A stretch of 36,389 bases of DNA from Deltaproteobacteria bacterium (GCA_016219225.1 JACRBX010000078.1:1-36389), one strand, 5' to 3'; shown: positions 1 through 9,311, numbered from the stretch's first letter. Translations and numbers: made by a program. The notes: generated by a model from the sequence alone, not told the origin.

Positions 1-235
1 CATGATCATCAGGATTGCGGGAATCGGCTTGCAGGGTGTTGTGATCCACATAGGAGACCGCGACGGGGACCTGTATCCGGGGGCGTCCGATGGCCTCAAA
101 CTGCAGGTACACCATGGTCCCGGTGGCGTCCTGGGTCAGGACCTGGTCAACCCTCAGGGGAAGCGTATCGCTTTTGAGGTTATGTTTATTCCAGAGATGG
201 GTTTTTATGATTTTCTCAAAAAGATTCATTGGCAT
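1..235 (-). CDS. Aconitate hydratase, N-terminal part (runs off left edge)
   Basis: Reads on the minus strand from an ATG at 235 and leaves the window, so only about 78 N-terminal residues are present. The start is fixed by AGGAG at 241-245, five bases upstream; a second in-frame ATG lies at 229. The protein opens MPMNLFEKIIKTHL and contains DATGTMVYLQFEA and then VSYVDHNTLQ, the Asp-His-Asn substrate-binding region near the N-terminus of the aconitase superfamily. Known role: citrate-isocitrate isomerisation by a 4Fe-4S enzyme of central metabolism; the cluster cysteines would lie outside the window. The DATGTMVYLQFEA stretch favours an aconitase over an isopropylmalate isomerase, but with so little sequence a homoaconitase-like paralogue cannot be excluded. 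A heptad repeat array sits in its leader. Confidence 0.85.
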   Translation of the reverse strand, partial: MPMNLFEKIIKTHLWNKHNLKSDTLPLRVDQVLTQDATGTMVYLQFEAIGRPRIQVPVAVSYVDHNTLQADSRNPDDH

Positions 236-263
236 AACTACTCCTTTTTAATTCGAAAATACC

Positions 264-291
264 GTTCGTCGTTCAATGTTCGGCGTTCGGC
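264..291. repeat. Heptad array, 4 x 7 bp
   Basis: Four units in strict 7-bp phase: GTTCGTC, GTTCAAT and GTTCGGC twice. The array lies 29-56 bp upstream of the aconitase start and about 100 bp past the lptG stop. It belongs to the family described in the findings. The remainder of 236-392 shows no gene and no convincing terminator. Confidence 0.8.
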
Positions 292-392
292 GAAAGACCT
301 TTTGATGCTTCGTGGTGCCACAGTTAAAACAAAGGCCAGGACATAAACCAGTGGCAGGAATTTTTTAAGGAGCCCGGGGAAATTAAGATTTT

Positions 393-1472
393 TCATTGAC
401 GGATATTCAGGAGTAGATAACTTCCAATAAACAAAAAAAGGATATTAGCGGACCAGGCGGCCCAGAGAGGAGGGAAAATACCGGAAATGCCCAGAGAACG
501 TGAAAGGCCAAAAAAGATCCAATAGACGAAGGCCACGAGTAAACTCCCCACAATCCCCTGGCTGATCCCTATGCCTTTTTCTTTACGCAGGGCCAGGGAA
601 ATCCCGAATAAGGCCATAACAATACAGACTACCGGAAACGCCAGGCGGATATGTTTTTCGACAATATACCGGGTGGCTTCGTAGCCTTCCTTTTGAACCT
701 TTTGGATGTAGGCTTTAAGCTCCGGATAGGTCATCTCTTCACTGTGTTTTTCCTGGTAGCGGAAATCTTCGGGGGTTTCGGGAAGAACAACTGTTTTTTC
801 AGTAAAAGGCTGGCTGGAATAGGAACCTCCCGGTTGAAAAGATTGGGAGAGGCCGTTCATAAATATCCAGGTCCCATTTTTCCAGGAGACCTTTTCGGCG
901 TCCAATCGGAATTGTAGTTTGAACTTTGGGTCAAAAAAATAGAGGATGGCGCCTTCCGCCGTTTGGTCTTTGAAATTAAATTTATTGAAGGTATAAATGG
1001 CTTGATCCCCTTTATACCAGATTTTCTCCTGGAGCAGGACGGCCCGGGGTTCCATTTTTTTAACCCGGTAATTCCAGATTTCAGAGGCCCGGGCATTCGT
1101 AAAGGGAACCAGGATCTCTCCGAGGATCAGGATCAGAACGGTCGCGGTGAAGGAAAGCAGGATGATTGGAAAGGACAAGCGGATCATGTTGATACCACTG
1201 GATTTGAAGGCGATGATCTGATTGTTCTTCGATAAGAAGCCAAAGGTCAATTGAGTCCCCATGAGGATGGCAACCGGGATCATCTGCTTGATGATGTTGG
1301 GAATAGTGAAGATAAAAAAACGAATGATGAGGTCGGGGGCTACCCCGGCGGCATTGAAATCATCCAGCTTTTCCATAACATCCACCAGCAGATAGATAAA
1401 CACAAAGATCCCCAGACAGAGCGAAGTCATTTTTAAGAATTCTTTGGACATGTAATGGCTGATGATGCGCAT
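393..1472 (-). CDS. lptG: LPS export ABC transporter permease LptG
   Basis: A 359-residue integral membrane protein of the YjgP/YjgQ (LptF/LptG) family, matching E. coli LptG in length. Three hydrophobic segments lie in the first ~120 residues, three more in the last ~85, and a soluble middle of ~150 residues corresponds to the periplasmic jelly-roll domain. The N-terminal VDVMEKLDDF stretch after the first membrane segment is typical of LptG rather than LptF. Known role: with LptF and the LptB ATPase it extracts lipopolysaccharide from the inner membrane and passes it to LptC. The usual partner lptF is not next to it: upstream on the other strand is the dGTPase-like gene, so lptF must lie elsewhere. 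The ATG at 1472 has no strong Shine-Dalgarno sequence. Confidence 0.9.
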   Translation of the reverse strand: MRIISHYMSKEFLKMTSLCLGIFVFIYLLVDVMEKLDDFNAAGVAPDLIIRFFIFTIPNIIKQMIPVAILMGTQLTFGFLSKNNQIIAFKSSGINMIRLSFPIILLSFTATVLILILGEILVPFTNARASEIWNYRVKKMEPRAVLLQEKIWYKGDQAIYTFNKFNFKDQTAEGAILYFFDPKFKLQFRLDAEKVSWKNGTWIFMNGLSQSFQPGGSYSSQPFTEKTVVLPETPEDFRYQEKHSEEMTYPELKAYIQKVQKEGYEATRYIVEKHIRLAFPVVCIVMALFGISLALRKEKGIGISQGIVGSLLVAFVYWIFFGLSRSLGISGIFPPLWAAWSANILFLFIGSYLLLNIRQ

Positions 1473-1599
1473 GGCTGAATACTAACCAAGGTCGAGCGGT
1501 TTGTAAATAAAAAAGCTGCCCGAGAAAGGGGTTTGATTTTTTTTGAAAACCTGTTAAAAAAAGAAGGTCTGATCAAAACTAATTGAAATTGGGTTCTTA

Positions 1600-2640
1600 A
1601 TGATTATTCGCCAAGCCATTGAAAATCGGGAAAAACATTTCCTGGCCCCCTGGGCGACCTTGAGCGCTGGGAGCCGGGGAAGACCGGTTCCCGAAAAGGA
1701 ATGTTCTATACGGACCGTTTTCCAGAGGGACCGGGACCGGATCATCCATTCCAAGGCCTTTCGTCGGTTGAAGCATAAAACCCAGGTATTTTTATCCCCC
1801 ACCGGAGACCATTATCGAACCCGGTTGACCCATACGTTAGAGGTTTCTCAGATCGCCCGGACTATCGCCCGGGCCCTCAGTTTAAATGAAGACCTGACTG
1901 AAGCCATTGCCTTGGGCCATGATTTGGGCCATACCCCCTTCGGGCATGCCGGGGAAGAGGTCCTGGATCAGATCGTTCCCGGTGGTTTTGTCCATAATCA
2001 GCAGAGCCTCAGGGTGGTGGATCATTTGGAGAAGGGGGGAAAAGGCCTCAACCTGACCTTAGAGGTCCGGGACGGTATTCTGAAACATTCTAAGGGGAAA
2101 GGGGATATCCTTTCCCAGGACCCATCCGAACGGGCCATGACCCTGGAAGGGGAGGTAGTCCGGGTCGCCGATATCATTGCCTATATCAGCCATGATCTTG
2201 ATGATGCCATCCGGGGAGGGGTGATTTCCACCAGGGATATTCCCAAAGATTGTTTAAGAATCTTAGGGGATCGGAGCTCAAAACGGATCGATACCATGGT
2301 TAAGGCCGTAGTCCATTACAGCCTAAAGGACCCTCCACAGGGTCTTTCTATGGCGGAAGAAGTTTCAACTGCTATGGATCGATTACGGACCTTTCTGTAT
2401 GGTCATGTTTATGACGCCGGCCGGGTCCATCAGGATTTTATCAAGGCCCGCAAAGTAATCAGCGAATTATACCAGATCCTGCTTGCCCATCCGGAATTTC
2501 TGGGGGATCAATGGGGGTACGGTCAAGAGGTAATAATAACCCCGGAAAAGGTGACGGACTTTATTGCCGGTATGACCGATCGATATGCCTTAAACCTCTA
2601 TGAAAAGATTTTTCTTCCTAAACCCTGGGCGGTGTTGTGA
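1600..2640 (+). CDS. dgt: dGTPase-like HD-domain triphosphohydrolase
   Basis: A 346-residue protein of the deoxyguanosinetriphosphate triphosphohydrolase-like family (short dGTPase-like subgroup). The N-terminal signature runs [22 protein letters not shown], here abbreviated to its core [13 protein letters not shown], followed by [11 protein letters not shown] (metal His ~77) and [11 protein letters not shown] (~106-116), the HD metal site. Family role: hydrolysis of dNTPs to deoxynucleoside plus tripolyphosphate, affecting nucleotide pools. Actual nucleotide preference cannot be read from sequence. ATG 1600 is chosen because the family's conserved start ([11 protein letters not shown]...LAP) fits; the ribosome site is weak. 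The gene is divergent from lptG (127 bp between) and only 9 bp from the histidine kinase gene, so the three plus-strand genes probably share a transcript. Confidence 0.87.
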   Translation: MIIRQAIENREKHFLAPWATLSAGSRGRPVPEKECSIRTVFQRDRDRIIHSKAFRRLKHKTQVFLSPTGDHYRTRLTHTLEVSQIARTIARALSLNEDLTEAIALGHDLGHTPFGHAGEEVLDQIVPGGFVHNQQSLRVVDHLEKGGKGLNLTLEVRDGILKHSKGKGDILSQDPSERAMTLEGEVVRVADIIAYISHDLDDAIRGGVISTRDIPKDCLRILGDRSSKRIDTMVKAVVHYSLKDPPQGLSMAEEVSTAMDRLRTFLYGHVYDAGRVHQDFIKARKVISELYQILLAHPEFLGDQWGYGQEVIITPEKVTDFIAGMTDRYALNLYEKIFLPKPWAVL

Positions 2641-2649
2641 ATTAATAAA

Positions 2650-4167
2650 ATGAACCTGAAAGAAATCCTGACCATAAATCGCCGGCCGGTTATCAAGGAA
2701 TGGATGGACCGTCTGCATAGCGGGGTGAGCCGGCATTACAGTGAAAGACCCCTGGAGGAACTGGAGGTCACTGTTTCCCGGGCCTTTGACGCCAGTGCTG
2801 CCGTTCTGCTCCATAACGATTATTCAAGCATAGATGCCCATATTGAATGGATCGCCCGGATCAGGCTGGAAGGCGGTTTTCCCCTGTCGGATGTTCAGAA
2901 TGCCTATGAGCTGTGCCGCACGCTGCTGGTGCCCGTTCTGGTGCAGAAACTGGCCGGCAGGGAACTCCTCCTGGCCCTTCAGGGGATAGATACCTGTCTC
3001 CTTTATACCATCAAGAAATTCAGCAATTATTATCAATCTCTCCATGAAAAAGACATCCGGGAACATGCCTTGAACCTGGAGCGGGAGGTGGAAAAAAGGA
3101 CCAGGGAACTGGCCGAATCGGAGTCCAAATACCGGGTCCTGGTGGAAGAAATAAACGACGGTTATTTTGTCAACCAGGATGGCCTGATCGTTTTTGCCAA
3201 CCAGGCCTTTTACGATCTCCATGGCTACTCCCCGGAGGAGATGTTCGGAAAACCCTATACCGAATTTATTGCCTTAAAATCTCTGCCCCTGGTGCAAAGA
3301 TTTTTTGAAAAAAGGATGTCCGGGGAAGAGGCTAATGACCTTTACGTTTACCTGCGCCGCCATAAGAACGGAAACACCCTGTTTACCGAGAACAAGGTCA
3401 AACGTATCCGCTATCAGGGCAAGTATGCCGTTGCCGGGATTTGCCGGGATATCACCGGCCGGATAGAAACGGAAAGACGCATAAGGGAATCCGAGCGCCT
3501 GGCCCATATCGGCAAGCTCACGACTTCCCTGGCCCATGAGATCCGCAACCCGCTTTCATCGGTCAAGATGAACAGCCAGATCATCCTGAAAAATACCGAG
3601 TTCGGCGGCAACGATCTGAGACGTATGGAAATCATCGTCCATGAAATATCAAGGCTGGAGCGGATACTGGATGAGATGCTGGATTTCGCCAGACCGGTCA
3701 AATTAAATCTGGAGCCTTTTTTTATCCATGAAATCCTGGATTCCTGTCTCGAAATCATGGAGGCCAGGTTCCGGGAAAGGGGAATCTCCGTAATAAAAAG
3801 ATATGCCGGAAGACTTCCCCGGACCCTGATGGATCATGAAAAGATGGAACAGGCCATTATCAATATTCTGCTCAATGCCGTGGAAGTCCTGCCCCAGGGG
3901 GGACACTTGGAGATTTTCGTCAGGAAATTAAGGAAAGATGGTCAGGCCCTGCAGGTTGAAATAAGCGATGATGGGCCGGGGATCAGTGCCGAGGACCTGC
4001 CTTTCATATTCAACCCTTTTTTCAGTAATAAGAAAAAAGGTACCGGCCTGGGTCTTTTTAATGTAAAAAAGATCATAGAAGCCCATGGCGGGTCTGAAAA
4101 CGTCGTCATCCGCAAGCCCAACGGAACGCGGGTTATTTTTGCCCTTCCCCTGAGAGAAATGTCGTGA
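2650..4167 (+). CDS. Soluble PAS-domain sensor histidine kinase
   Basis: A 505-residue kinase without membrane segments, so the signal is probably cytoplasmic. Residues ~1-135 form a helical domain resembling the RsbRD N-terminal (globin-like RsbT co-antagonist) type, with GGFPLSDVQNAYELCRTLLV. A coiled linker (~140-165) follows, then a PAS domain (~165-280; DGYFVNQDGLIVFANQAF). The dimerisation/phosphoacceptor helix has LAHEIRNP with phospho-His 296. The HATPase domain has N-box NILLNAVEVLP, G1 DDGPGIS and G2 GTGLGL. It overlaps the response regulator gene by 4 bp (GTGA), so the two form a cognate pair of the NtrB/NtrC sort. The signal is not known; its place directly after the dGTPase-like gene is the only contextual hint. 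Confidence 0.88.
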   Translation: MNLKEILTINRRPVIKEWMDRLHSGVSRHYSERPLEELEVTVSRAFDASAAVLLHNDYSSIDAHIEWIARIRLEGGFPLSDVQNAYELCRTLLVPVLVQKLAGRELLLALQGIDTCLLYTIKKFSNYYQSLHEKDIREHALNLEREVEKRTRELAESESKYRVLVEEINDGYFVNQDGLIVFANQAFYDLHGYSPEEMFGKPYTEFIALKSLPLVQRFFEKRMSGEEANDLYVYLRRHKNGNTLFTENKVKRIRYQGKYAVAGICRDITGRIETERRIRESERLAHIGKLTTSLAHEIRNPLSSVKMNSQIILKNTEFGGNDLRRMEIIVHEISRLERILDEMLDFARPVKLNLEPFFIHEILDSCLEIMEARFRERGISVIKRYAGRLPRTLMDHEKMEQAIINILLNAVEVLPQGGHLEIFVRKLRKDGQALQVEISDDGPGISAEDLPFIFNPFFSNKKKGTGLGLFNVKKIIEAHGGSENVVIRKPNGTRVIFALPLREMS

Positions 4168-5540
4168 AAGCCCAAAAAATTCTCATTATTGATGATGAAC
4201 AGTCCCTTCTGGAGTCCCTGGAGATGTTTCTGGTCGAAAAAGGCTATCGGGTCGCCTGTGCCCAGTCCGCCTCCGAAGGCTTGAACCAATGCCGGAGCTT
4301 CGATCCCCAGGTGATTATCCTGGATATCCGCCTGCCCGATATGGATGGATTGGATGTCCTTCGTCAACTGGTCGCAGGGGGAAGAAAAAATATCATCATT
4401 GTCACGGCCTTTCATGACATGGATATGACCATTAAGGCCATGAAGCTTGGTGCCTTCGATTACATCCCCAAACCGATCGATGTGGAAGAGCTTGAAAAGG
4501 CCATTGATAAAGCTCTTAAGTCCGTTAGTTCGGTCCGCTCGGCCTCGGCTGTAGTGATTGATCCCTCTTCGAGATATATGGAGGGGAAAATAATCGGCAA
4601 GAACCGGGGGATGAAAGAGATTTTCAAGACGATCGGTGTACTCTCTGAAAACAGGATCACGGTCCTTATCGAAGGGGAAACGGGTACCGGCAAGGAACTG
4701 ATAGCCAGGGCAATCCATTTTAACAGTGCTTTTAAGGCCCATCCCTTTCAGGCTATTAACTGCGCCACCTTCGTGGGAAGCCTTCTGGAAAGCGAACTTT
4801 TTGGCCACGAAAAAGGGGCTTTTACCAGCGCCTTCAGCCCCAAGAAAGGGAAATTTGAACTGGCCGGAGAAGGGACGATATTCCTGGATGAGATCGGAGA
4901 AATCCCTTTTGAGCTTCAATCGAAATTGCTCCGCTTCTTACAGGAAAAATATTTTGAGCGACTGGGGGGAGAACGAAAGATTAAATCCAATGCCCGGGTA
5001 ATTGCCGCCACCAATGAAGACCTCTGGAAAATGGTTCGGAAAGGGACTTTCAGGGAAGATCTCTATTACCGTCTTAATGTGGCGGCTATCAAGGTCCCCC
5101 CCCTCCGGGATCGTAAATCAGATATTCCGCTCCTGGTCGAACATATCCTGATGAAAATTAATCAGGAGCTCTCCAAGAAGATCAGGAAAGTTGAAGAGGA
5201 AGCCCTCAGAAAAATCATCGAATACGACTGGCCCGGCAATGTCCGGGAGCTGGAAAATGTCCTGACCCATGTGGCTATCAATACCCGTGGGGAAGTCCTC
5301 CTGGAAGAACTTATTGGCCCGTTACTCGGGAAGAGATCAGATAATTCTTATCAGAACCCGAAAGATGTCCTGAGCAGGGAACACAGCCTGCAGGATTTGG
5401 AAAAACAATATATTTTAGGGATACTTGACCGAACCCACTGGCATTTGGGGAAGACCTGTGAACTGCTCGGCATTTCACGCCCTACACTCCGCCACAAACT
5501 CAAAACCTACGGATTGTCTGATGGGCTTAGTAAAAATTGA
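4164..5540 (+). CDS. Sigma-54-dependent response regulator, NtrC family, with GAFTSA loop
   Basis: A 458-residue regulator starting with GTG inside the kinase stop (GTGA overlap). The receiver domain (1-120) has the acidic pocket IIDDE and phospho-acceptor D54 in [11 protein letters not shown]. The AAA+ sigma-54 domain has Walker A GETGTGK (171-177) and Walker B-type IFLDEIGEI. The loop that normally reads GAFTGA reads GAFTSA (218-223); the Ser codon is AGC at 4827-4829. The C-terminus is a Fis-type helix-turn-helix ([20 protein letters not shown]). Known role of the family: ATP-driven remodelling of sigma-54 holoenzyme at -24/-12 promoters. A -24/-12 promoter occurs at 16741-16756 in this window, but nothing ties this regulator to it. 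No terminator was seen after the stop. Confidence 0.9.
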   Translation: MKAQKILIIDDEQSLLESLEMFLVEKGYRVACAQSASEGLNQCRSFDPQVIILDIRLPDMDGLDVLRQLVAGGRKNIIIVTAFHDMDMTIKAMKLGAFDYIPKPIDVEELEKAIDKALKSVSSVRSASAVVIDPSSRYMEGKIIGKNRGMKEIFKTIGVLSENRITVLIEGETGTGKELIARAIHFNSAFKAHPFQAINCATFVGSLLESELFGHEKGAFTSAFSPKKGKFELAGEGTIFLDEIGEIPFELQSKLLRFLQEKYFERLGGERKIKSNARVIAATNEDLWKMVRKGTFREDLYYRLNVAAIKVPPLRDRKSDIPLLVEHILMKINQELSKKIRKVEEEALRKIIEYDWPGNVRELENVLTHVAINTRGEVLLEELIGPLLGKRSDNSYQNPKDVLSREHSLQDLEKQYILGILDRTHWHLGKTCELLGISRPTLRHKLKTYGLSDGLSKN

Positions 5541-5745
5541 AAATTATTTTCAAAAATGGGAAGTTCTATTCAAACCCGGAGGGAATCGCCGATCCCTTGA
5601 TTTCTTTAACCTGTTGCAATTTCATGGATTATGAAATAATTACCTCCCTGGCATACCTTTTGCTCAACTATAGCCCATTTAGAATCTGAAATTATGGAAA
5701 GAAAGGTATCCGTTTAGCTTTTTGAAAAAACGTCGATAACCTCTC

Positions 5746-5823
5746 CGTCATTCCGGTGAAAACCGGAATCCAGGTTCTTTTCGACCCAGCCTAACCTGGA
5801 TTCCGGTTTTCACCGGAATGACG
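5746..5823. repeat. REP/BIME-like palindrome, copy 1 (perfect 31-bp arms)
   Basis: Arms 5746-5776 and 5793-5823 are exact reverse complements over 31 bp with a 16-base centre. Each arm also folds by itself: ATTCCGG - TGAAAA - CCGGAAT. The core CGTCATTCCGG...CCGGAATCCAGG is the style of intergenic palindrome common in proteobacterial genomes (REP/BIME). The 10934-11028 element is a diverged second copy. Confidence 0.88.
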
Positions 5824-5902
5824 CTCGTGCAAGTCAGGTTTTTCAAGTAAAAGTCTCAAATTTTTCAAAGGGCTAAATTGTTACAAAGAAAGTAATTGAA
5901 GC

Positions 5903-5933
5903 TTGACAAATTACCCTGATATGAATACATAAT
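5903..5933 (+). promoter_or_regulatory. Candidate sigma-70 promoter for the livJ operon
   Basis: TTGACA at 5903-5908 and CATAAT at 5928-5933, spacing 19 bp (TACATA at 17 bp is the alternative). It would give a leader of roughly 170 bases before livJ. The wide spacing and long leader keep this tentative. Confidence 0.35.
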
Positions 5934-5968
5934 TCGATATAACCTTAAAAAATCCCAGATAATTAATT

Positions 5969-5990
5969 CTGCTTATTGAAAGCAGTTTTT
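5969..5990 (+). terminator. Small hairpin plus T-run in the livJ leader
   Basis: CTGCTT (5969-5974), loop ATTGA, AAGCAG (5980-5985), then TTTTT. If transcription starts at the candidate promoter upstream, this would be an attenuator-like element in the leader. The six-pair stem is weak. Confidence 0.3.
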
Positions 5991-6107
5991 CGCCTTATAT
6001 AGAATTTGGAATAAATTAGAAGCAGTTTCGTTTGTTTCGGTTGTTTCCGTCCCTCTTGAAAAAAGGATTTAGCGGTTCTTAACCCATATTCCACAAGGAG
6101 GAGCATT

Positions 6108-7388
6108 ATGAAGGCAAAAATTTTAGTTATCTGGACATCCCTCTGTTTTTTTATCCTGACCTGTTTTGCACTTTCCCCCCTCATGGCTGCTGAAAAACCT
6201 ATTGTCATCGGGGCCCCCCTGGCCACGGCTTTCCTTTATGGCTGGGATGCCGAGCGGGCCATACGTCTGGCCGTTGAGGAAATCAATGCCAAAGGCGGGG
6301 TTAATGTGAAGGGCACCAAGCGGCCTTTCGAGGTGGCGGTCATGGATACCCGGGACCTGGAACCCGGTGTTCCGGTCAGCGATGCCCTTTTAACCGTGGA
6401 AAAACTCATTTTAGAGAAAAAAGTGGATTTTATTGTCGGCGGACCGGTCCGCTCCGAGGCCGCTCTGGCGGCCATGGATTTGCTTTCCAAATACAAAAAG
6501 ATATCCATTCTTTCCACCGGGGCCTTGACCCCGGCCTACCATGCCCGGGTGGCCGAGAATTATGACAAATTCAAATATTGTTTCCGGATCAGCGGAGAAG
6601 CCAAATGGATGGTGACCGGTGAAATCATCCCCTGCCTGGAAGAAATCGGGAAGGACCATAAGCTGAACAAACTATTTATTATGGTCCAGGATGTGGCCCA
6701 TGCCCGGGGCGGCGGGGAACTGATCGCCAAGATCATGGCCGGAAAGGGCTGGACGGTTTTGGGCAAGCCGGAAATTTATCCCACCGGGACCACCGATTTT
6801 TCCATGGGGCTGTTGAAGGCCAAAAAAGAAGGGGCCCAGGTTATCCTGATCTGGATGGATATGCCGGAAAGTTCCATCCTCTTAAAGCAATGGTATGATC
6901 TGAAAGTCCCGGCCTTACCTTTCGGCTCCATTATCGCGGCCGCCGAACAACCGGGTTTCTGGAAGGCCACAGAGGGGAAAGGGGAATACTGCCTGGCCAA
7001 CGTGGTCAATGCCGGCAATGCCCCCTCCAAAGCCACCCCATGGACTATGAAATTTGTTGATGCCTACACCAAGAAATGGAAGATCGAGCCGGAAGGCTAT
7101 TGGACTTCCAGCAGCTACATGGCCGTTTATGTGTTAAAAGAGGCCATCGAAAAAGCCGGCTCTTTGGATTCAGATGCCGTAATTGCCGCCCTGGAAAAAA
7201 CCGACCTGATGGGGGTTTACGGCCGGATTCGGTTCGACCAGAAGAGCCACCAGATCATCCCCAGTCTGGATCCGAAAGAAGGGGCCGTGGGGACCGTTTT
7301 CCAATGGCAAAAGGGGAAGCGGGTGGTGGTTTATCCAACCAAAATCGCCACCGGGGATATCCTGCTGCCGCCCTGGATGAAGAAATAA
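6108..7388 (+). CDS. ABC transporter substrate-binding protein, LivJ/Peripla_BP_6 type
   Basis: A 426-residue periplasmic binding protein. The first ~28 residues form a signal peptide (MKAKILVIWTSLCFF..., ending around LMAAEKP). The mature part begins IVIGAPLATAFLYGWDAERAIRLAVEEINAKGG in overall form, the standard opening of the branched-chain amino acid receptor family, and has two lobes joined across ~130-260. The start is fixed by AAGGAGGAG close to the ATG. It is the first of five genes forming a complete HAAT transporter. Receptors of this family bind branched-chain amino acids, amides, urea, or aromatic and short-chain acids, so leucine uptake should not be assumed. The acyl-CoA ligase gene downstream of the operon favours a carboxylic acid. 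Confidence 0.88.
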   Translation: MKAKILVIWTSLCFFILTCFALSPLMAAEKPIVIGAPLATAFLYGWDAERAIRLAVEEINAKGGVNVKGTKRPFEVAVMDTRDLEPGVPVSDALLTVEKLILEKKVDFIVGGPVRSEAALAAMDLLSKYKKISILSTGALTPAYHARVAENYDKFKYCFRISGEAKWMVTGEIIPCLEEIGKDHKLNKLFIMVQDVAHARGGGELIAKIMAGKGWTVLGKPEIYPTGTTDFSMGLLKAKKEGAQVILIWMDMPESSILLKQWYDLKVPALPFGSIIAAAEQPGFWKATEGKGEYCLANVVNAGNAPSKATPWTMKFVDAYTKKWKIEPEGYWTSSSYMAVYVLKEAIEKAGSLDSDAVIAALEKTDLMGVYGRIRFDQKSHQIIPSLDPKEGAVGTVFQWQKGKRVVVYPTKIATGDILLPPWMKK

Positions 7389-7393
7389 TTCTC

Positions 7394-7421
7394 GCTCAAA
7401 GCTGAAAGCTCAAAGTTCTGA
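7394..7421. repeat. Heptad array, 4 x 7 bp
   Basis: Units GCTCAAA (twice), GCTGAAA and a degenerate GTTCTGA in 7-bp phase. It fills most of the 40-bp gap between livJ and livH, ending 7 bp before the livH start and just ahead of its ribosome site (GAGGG). Confidence 0.75.
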
Positions 7422-7428
7422 GGGATAG

Positions 7429-8295
7429 ATGGAAATACTCATTTACGGTATCGTCAACAGCGTAACCCTGGCCTTGATGGCCCTGGGGTTTACGCTGGTT
7501 TATGGAATTTCCGGCCTGCCCAACTTCGCCCACGGGGCCTTGTATATTGTCACCGGCTTTATCGTCTGGAGTCTGATCCATACCCTCCATCTGAATTATC
7601 TCCTGGCCATGTTCTTATCCTTGTTCATCACCGGGATTATCGGGGCGGCGATTTATCGCTTCATATTGATCCGGGTCCGGGGCATGGCCACTTCGGAAAT
7701 CATTGCTTCCTATGCTATCGGACTGGCTGTTCTGGAAGGGTTGCGGTGGGGCGGATTTAAAGGGATGACCTATACCCTGCCGGTATTCGTGGAAGGAAGC
7801 CTGGACCTGTTCGGCGTGAATGTCGATATTCAACGGATCATGGTGGTCGTTTTGGGGGTCGTGGTCATGGCCTGTCTTTGGCTTTTTACCCACTATAACC
7901 GAACCGGATTGGCTTTGAGGGCCATGGCTCAGGATGAGCGGGCGGCCTTGATGCTGGGCATCGATTCCGACCGGATGGCTATTGCCGCCATGTTTTTAGG
8001 CTCTTTTCTGGCCGGACTGGCGGCCGTGGCCTTGCTCCCTCTGGGCAATATCGTGGTCGAGGCCGGTTATAATGTCCTGATTATGGCTATTGCCGTTTGC
8101 ATTGTCGGCGGCCTGGGCAGTTGGGTCGGGGCGAGTCTGGCCGCCTTTCTGATCGGTTTTGTCCAGATTCTGACCGTAGTCTATATCGGGGCCCATTTTC
8201 AGATTGTAGTGGCCTTACTGGCCATCATCGTCACCTTGATTTTAAGGCCTTCCGGTTTATTCGGCCGGCAAAAAGAACTTGAAGAACGGGTATAA
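7429..8295 (+). CDS. ABC transporter permease, LivH type
   Basis: A 288-residue polytopic membrane protein of the LivH family. It shows the opening YGIVNSVTLALMALGFTLVYGISGLPNFAHGALY, the N-terminal helix and the conserved N-F-A-H-G turn of these permeases, and later RAMAQDERAALMLGID, the cytoplasmic EAA-like loop that contacts the ATPase. About eight hydrophobic segments are visible. It forms the membrane channel with the next gene product. GAGGG sits four bases before ATG 7429. Cotranscription with its neighbours is very likely. Confidence 0.9.
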   Translation: MEILIYGIVNSVTLALMALGFTLVYGISGLPNFAHGALYIVTGFIVWSLIHTLHLNYLLAMFLSLFITGIIGAAIYRFILIRVRGMATSEIIASYAIGLAVLEGLRWGGFKGMTYTLPVFVEGSLDLFGVNVDIQRIMVVVLGVVVMACLWLFTHYNRTGLALRAMAQDERAALMLGIDSDRMAIAAMFLGSFLAGLAAVALLPLGNIVVEAGYNVLIMAIAVCIVGGLGSWVGASLAAFLIGFVQILTVVYIGAHFQIVVALLAIIVTLILRPSGLFGRQKELEERV

Positions 8296-8297
8296 CC

Positions 8298-9311
8298 TTG
8301 AACCAAACATCAGTGCGTAAAGAGCGGATAGACCGGGGCATCAAGGTCCGGACCAGCGGAATTTATGCTATTTCCGCCTGGAAAGAAATCGGCTATCTGG
8401 TGGTCCCCCGCCTGATCCTGATTGTCGGGCTCCTTATTCTGCCCCTGGTCGTGACCAATGTCTATTGGCAAAGGGTGATTTCAATCGTTGGTATCTATGC
8501 CTTACTGGCCCTGAGTTTCGACTTCCTGACCCATTTCGTCGGTCTGGTCTCTCTGGGGGGGGCCTTTTATGTGGGCGTTGGCGGTTATCTGGCCGCCATT
8601 TTAAATACCAAGCTGGGCCTGTCTCCTCTTTTTACCATCCCCCTGGCTACCTTGGGCGGCGCTGTGCTCTGCACCCTGGCCTTATTACCCTGTCTGCCCT
8701 TACGGGGGGTTTACTTTTCCATTGTCACCCTCATGTACCCCCTGGTGACGGCCCGCATTATTGAAGCCTTGAATATTTTAGGGGGCACCGACGGGATAGT
8801 CGGGGTAGCCAGTTTTCCCAACCGTTGGATTGAGCAGTATTCCCTTTTGGGGATCCTTTTGGTGATATTATTCGGTCTCCGGCGGATAGTGAATATGGAC
8901 ATCGGGTTGGTCTTCCAGGGGATCAAGGATAACGACCAGGCGGTCAAGGCCTCGGGAATCAATATTACTTATTATAAGGCGGCCGCAGTCTTTATTTCTT
9001 CCGGTATGGGCTGTCTGGGCGGGGCCTATCTGGTCCATATCTATATGTGGTCCGGAATCTCTCAACTGGCCCTGGATTTTTCCATTATACCCATTGCCTC
9101 GACCGTAATCGGCGGGGGGGGGACGCTGGTGGGGCCTTTGCTGGGTGCCTTTTTCCTGGTCCCGATTTCCGAGTTGCTCCGGGCCTTCGGGACCTTGCGG
9201 ATTGTCTTTTATTCCCTGATCCTGATGGCCTTTATCGTTTTCCGGAGTGAGGGCATCATGGTCTATGCTCAGCGTAAGTACCACCAATTTGAAAGATGGG
9301 TCAAGGTATGA
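8298..9311 (+). CDS. ABC transporter permease, LivM type
   Basis: A 337-residue polytopic permease with the LivM landmarks: ALLALSFDFLTHFVGLVSLGGAFYVGVGGY and the loop GIKDNDQAVKASGIN, which contacts the ATPases. The N-terminal ~35 residues are polar, then the membrane segments begin. The start is a TTG at 8298, two bases after the livH stop, with only a weak GGG ahead of it; no in-frame ATG precedes the first membrane helix, so TTG is the best available choice. It overlaps livG by 4 bp (ATGA) if livG starts at 9308. Confidence 0.88.
   Translation: MNQTSVRKERIDRGIKVRTSGIYAISAWKEIGYLVVPRLILIVGLLILPLVVTNVYWQRVISIVGIYALLALSFDFLTHFVGLVSLGGAFYVGVGGYLAAILNTKLGLSPLFTIPLATLGGAVLCTLALLPCLPLRGVYFSIVTLMYPLVTARIIEALNILGGTDGIVGVASFPNRWIEQYSLLGILLVILFGLRRIVNMDIGLVFQGIKDNDQAVKASGINITYYKAAAVFISSGMGCLGGAYLVHIYMWSGISQLALDFSIIPIASTVIGGGGTLVGPLLGAFFLVPISELLRAFGTLRIVFYSLILMAFIVFRSEGIMVYAQRKYHQFERWVKV

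Larger units (their letters stand above)
5541..6107. other. Gene-free stretch between the two-component genes and livJ
   Basis: No credible coding sequence on either strand. It holds a 78-bp nested palindrome (5746-5823), a candidate promoter (5903-5933), a small hairpin followed by Ts (5969-5990) and, at its end, AAGGAGGAG just before the livJ start. The first 200 bp hold nothing I recognise. Confidence 0.7.

Noticed and set aside
308-322. TGGCAC-like sigma-54 site on the minus strand ahead of the aconitase gene
   Set aside because: GG and GC elements are 11 bp apart rather than 12, which sigma-54 does not tolerate.
3942-4919. A 325-residue open frame on the minus strand opposite the kinase and response regulator
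   Set aside because: Lies over clear kinase and receiver/AAA+ domains; composition is that of an antisense frame.
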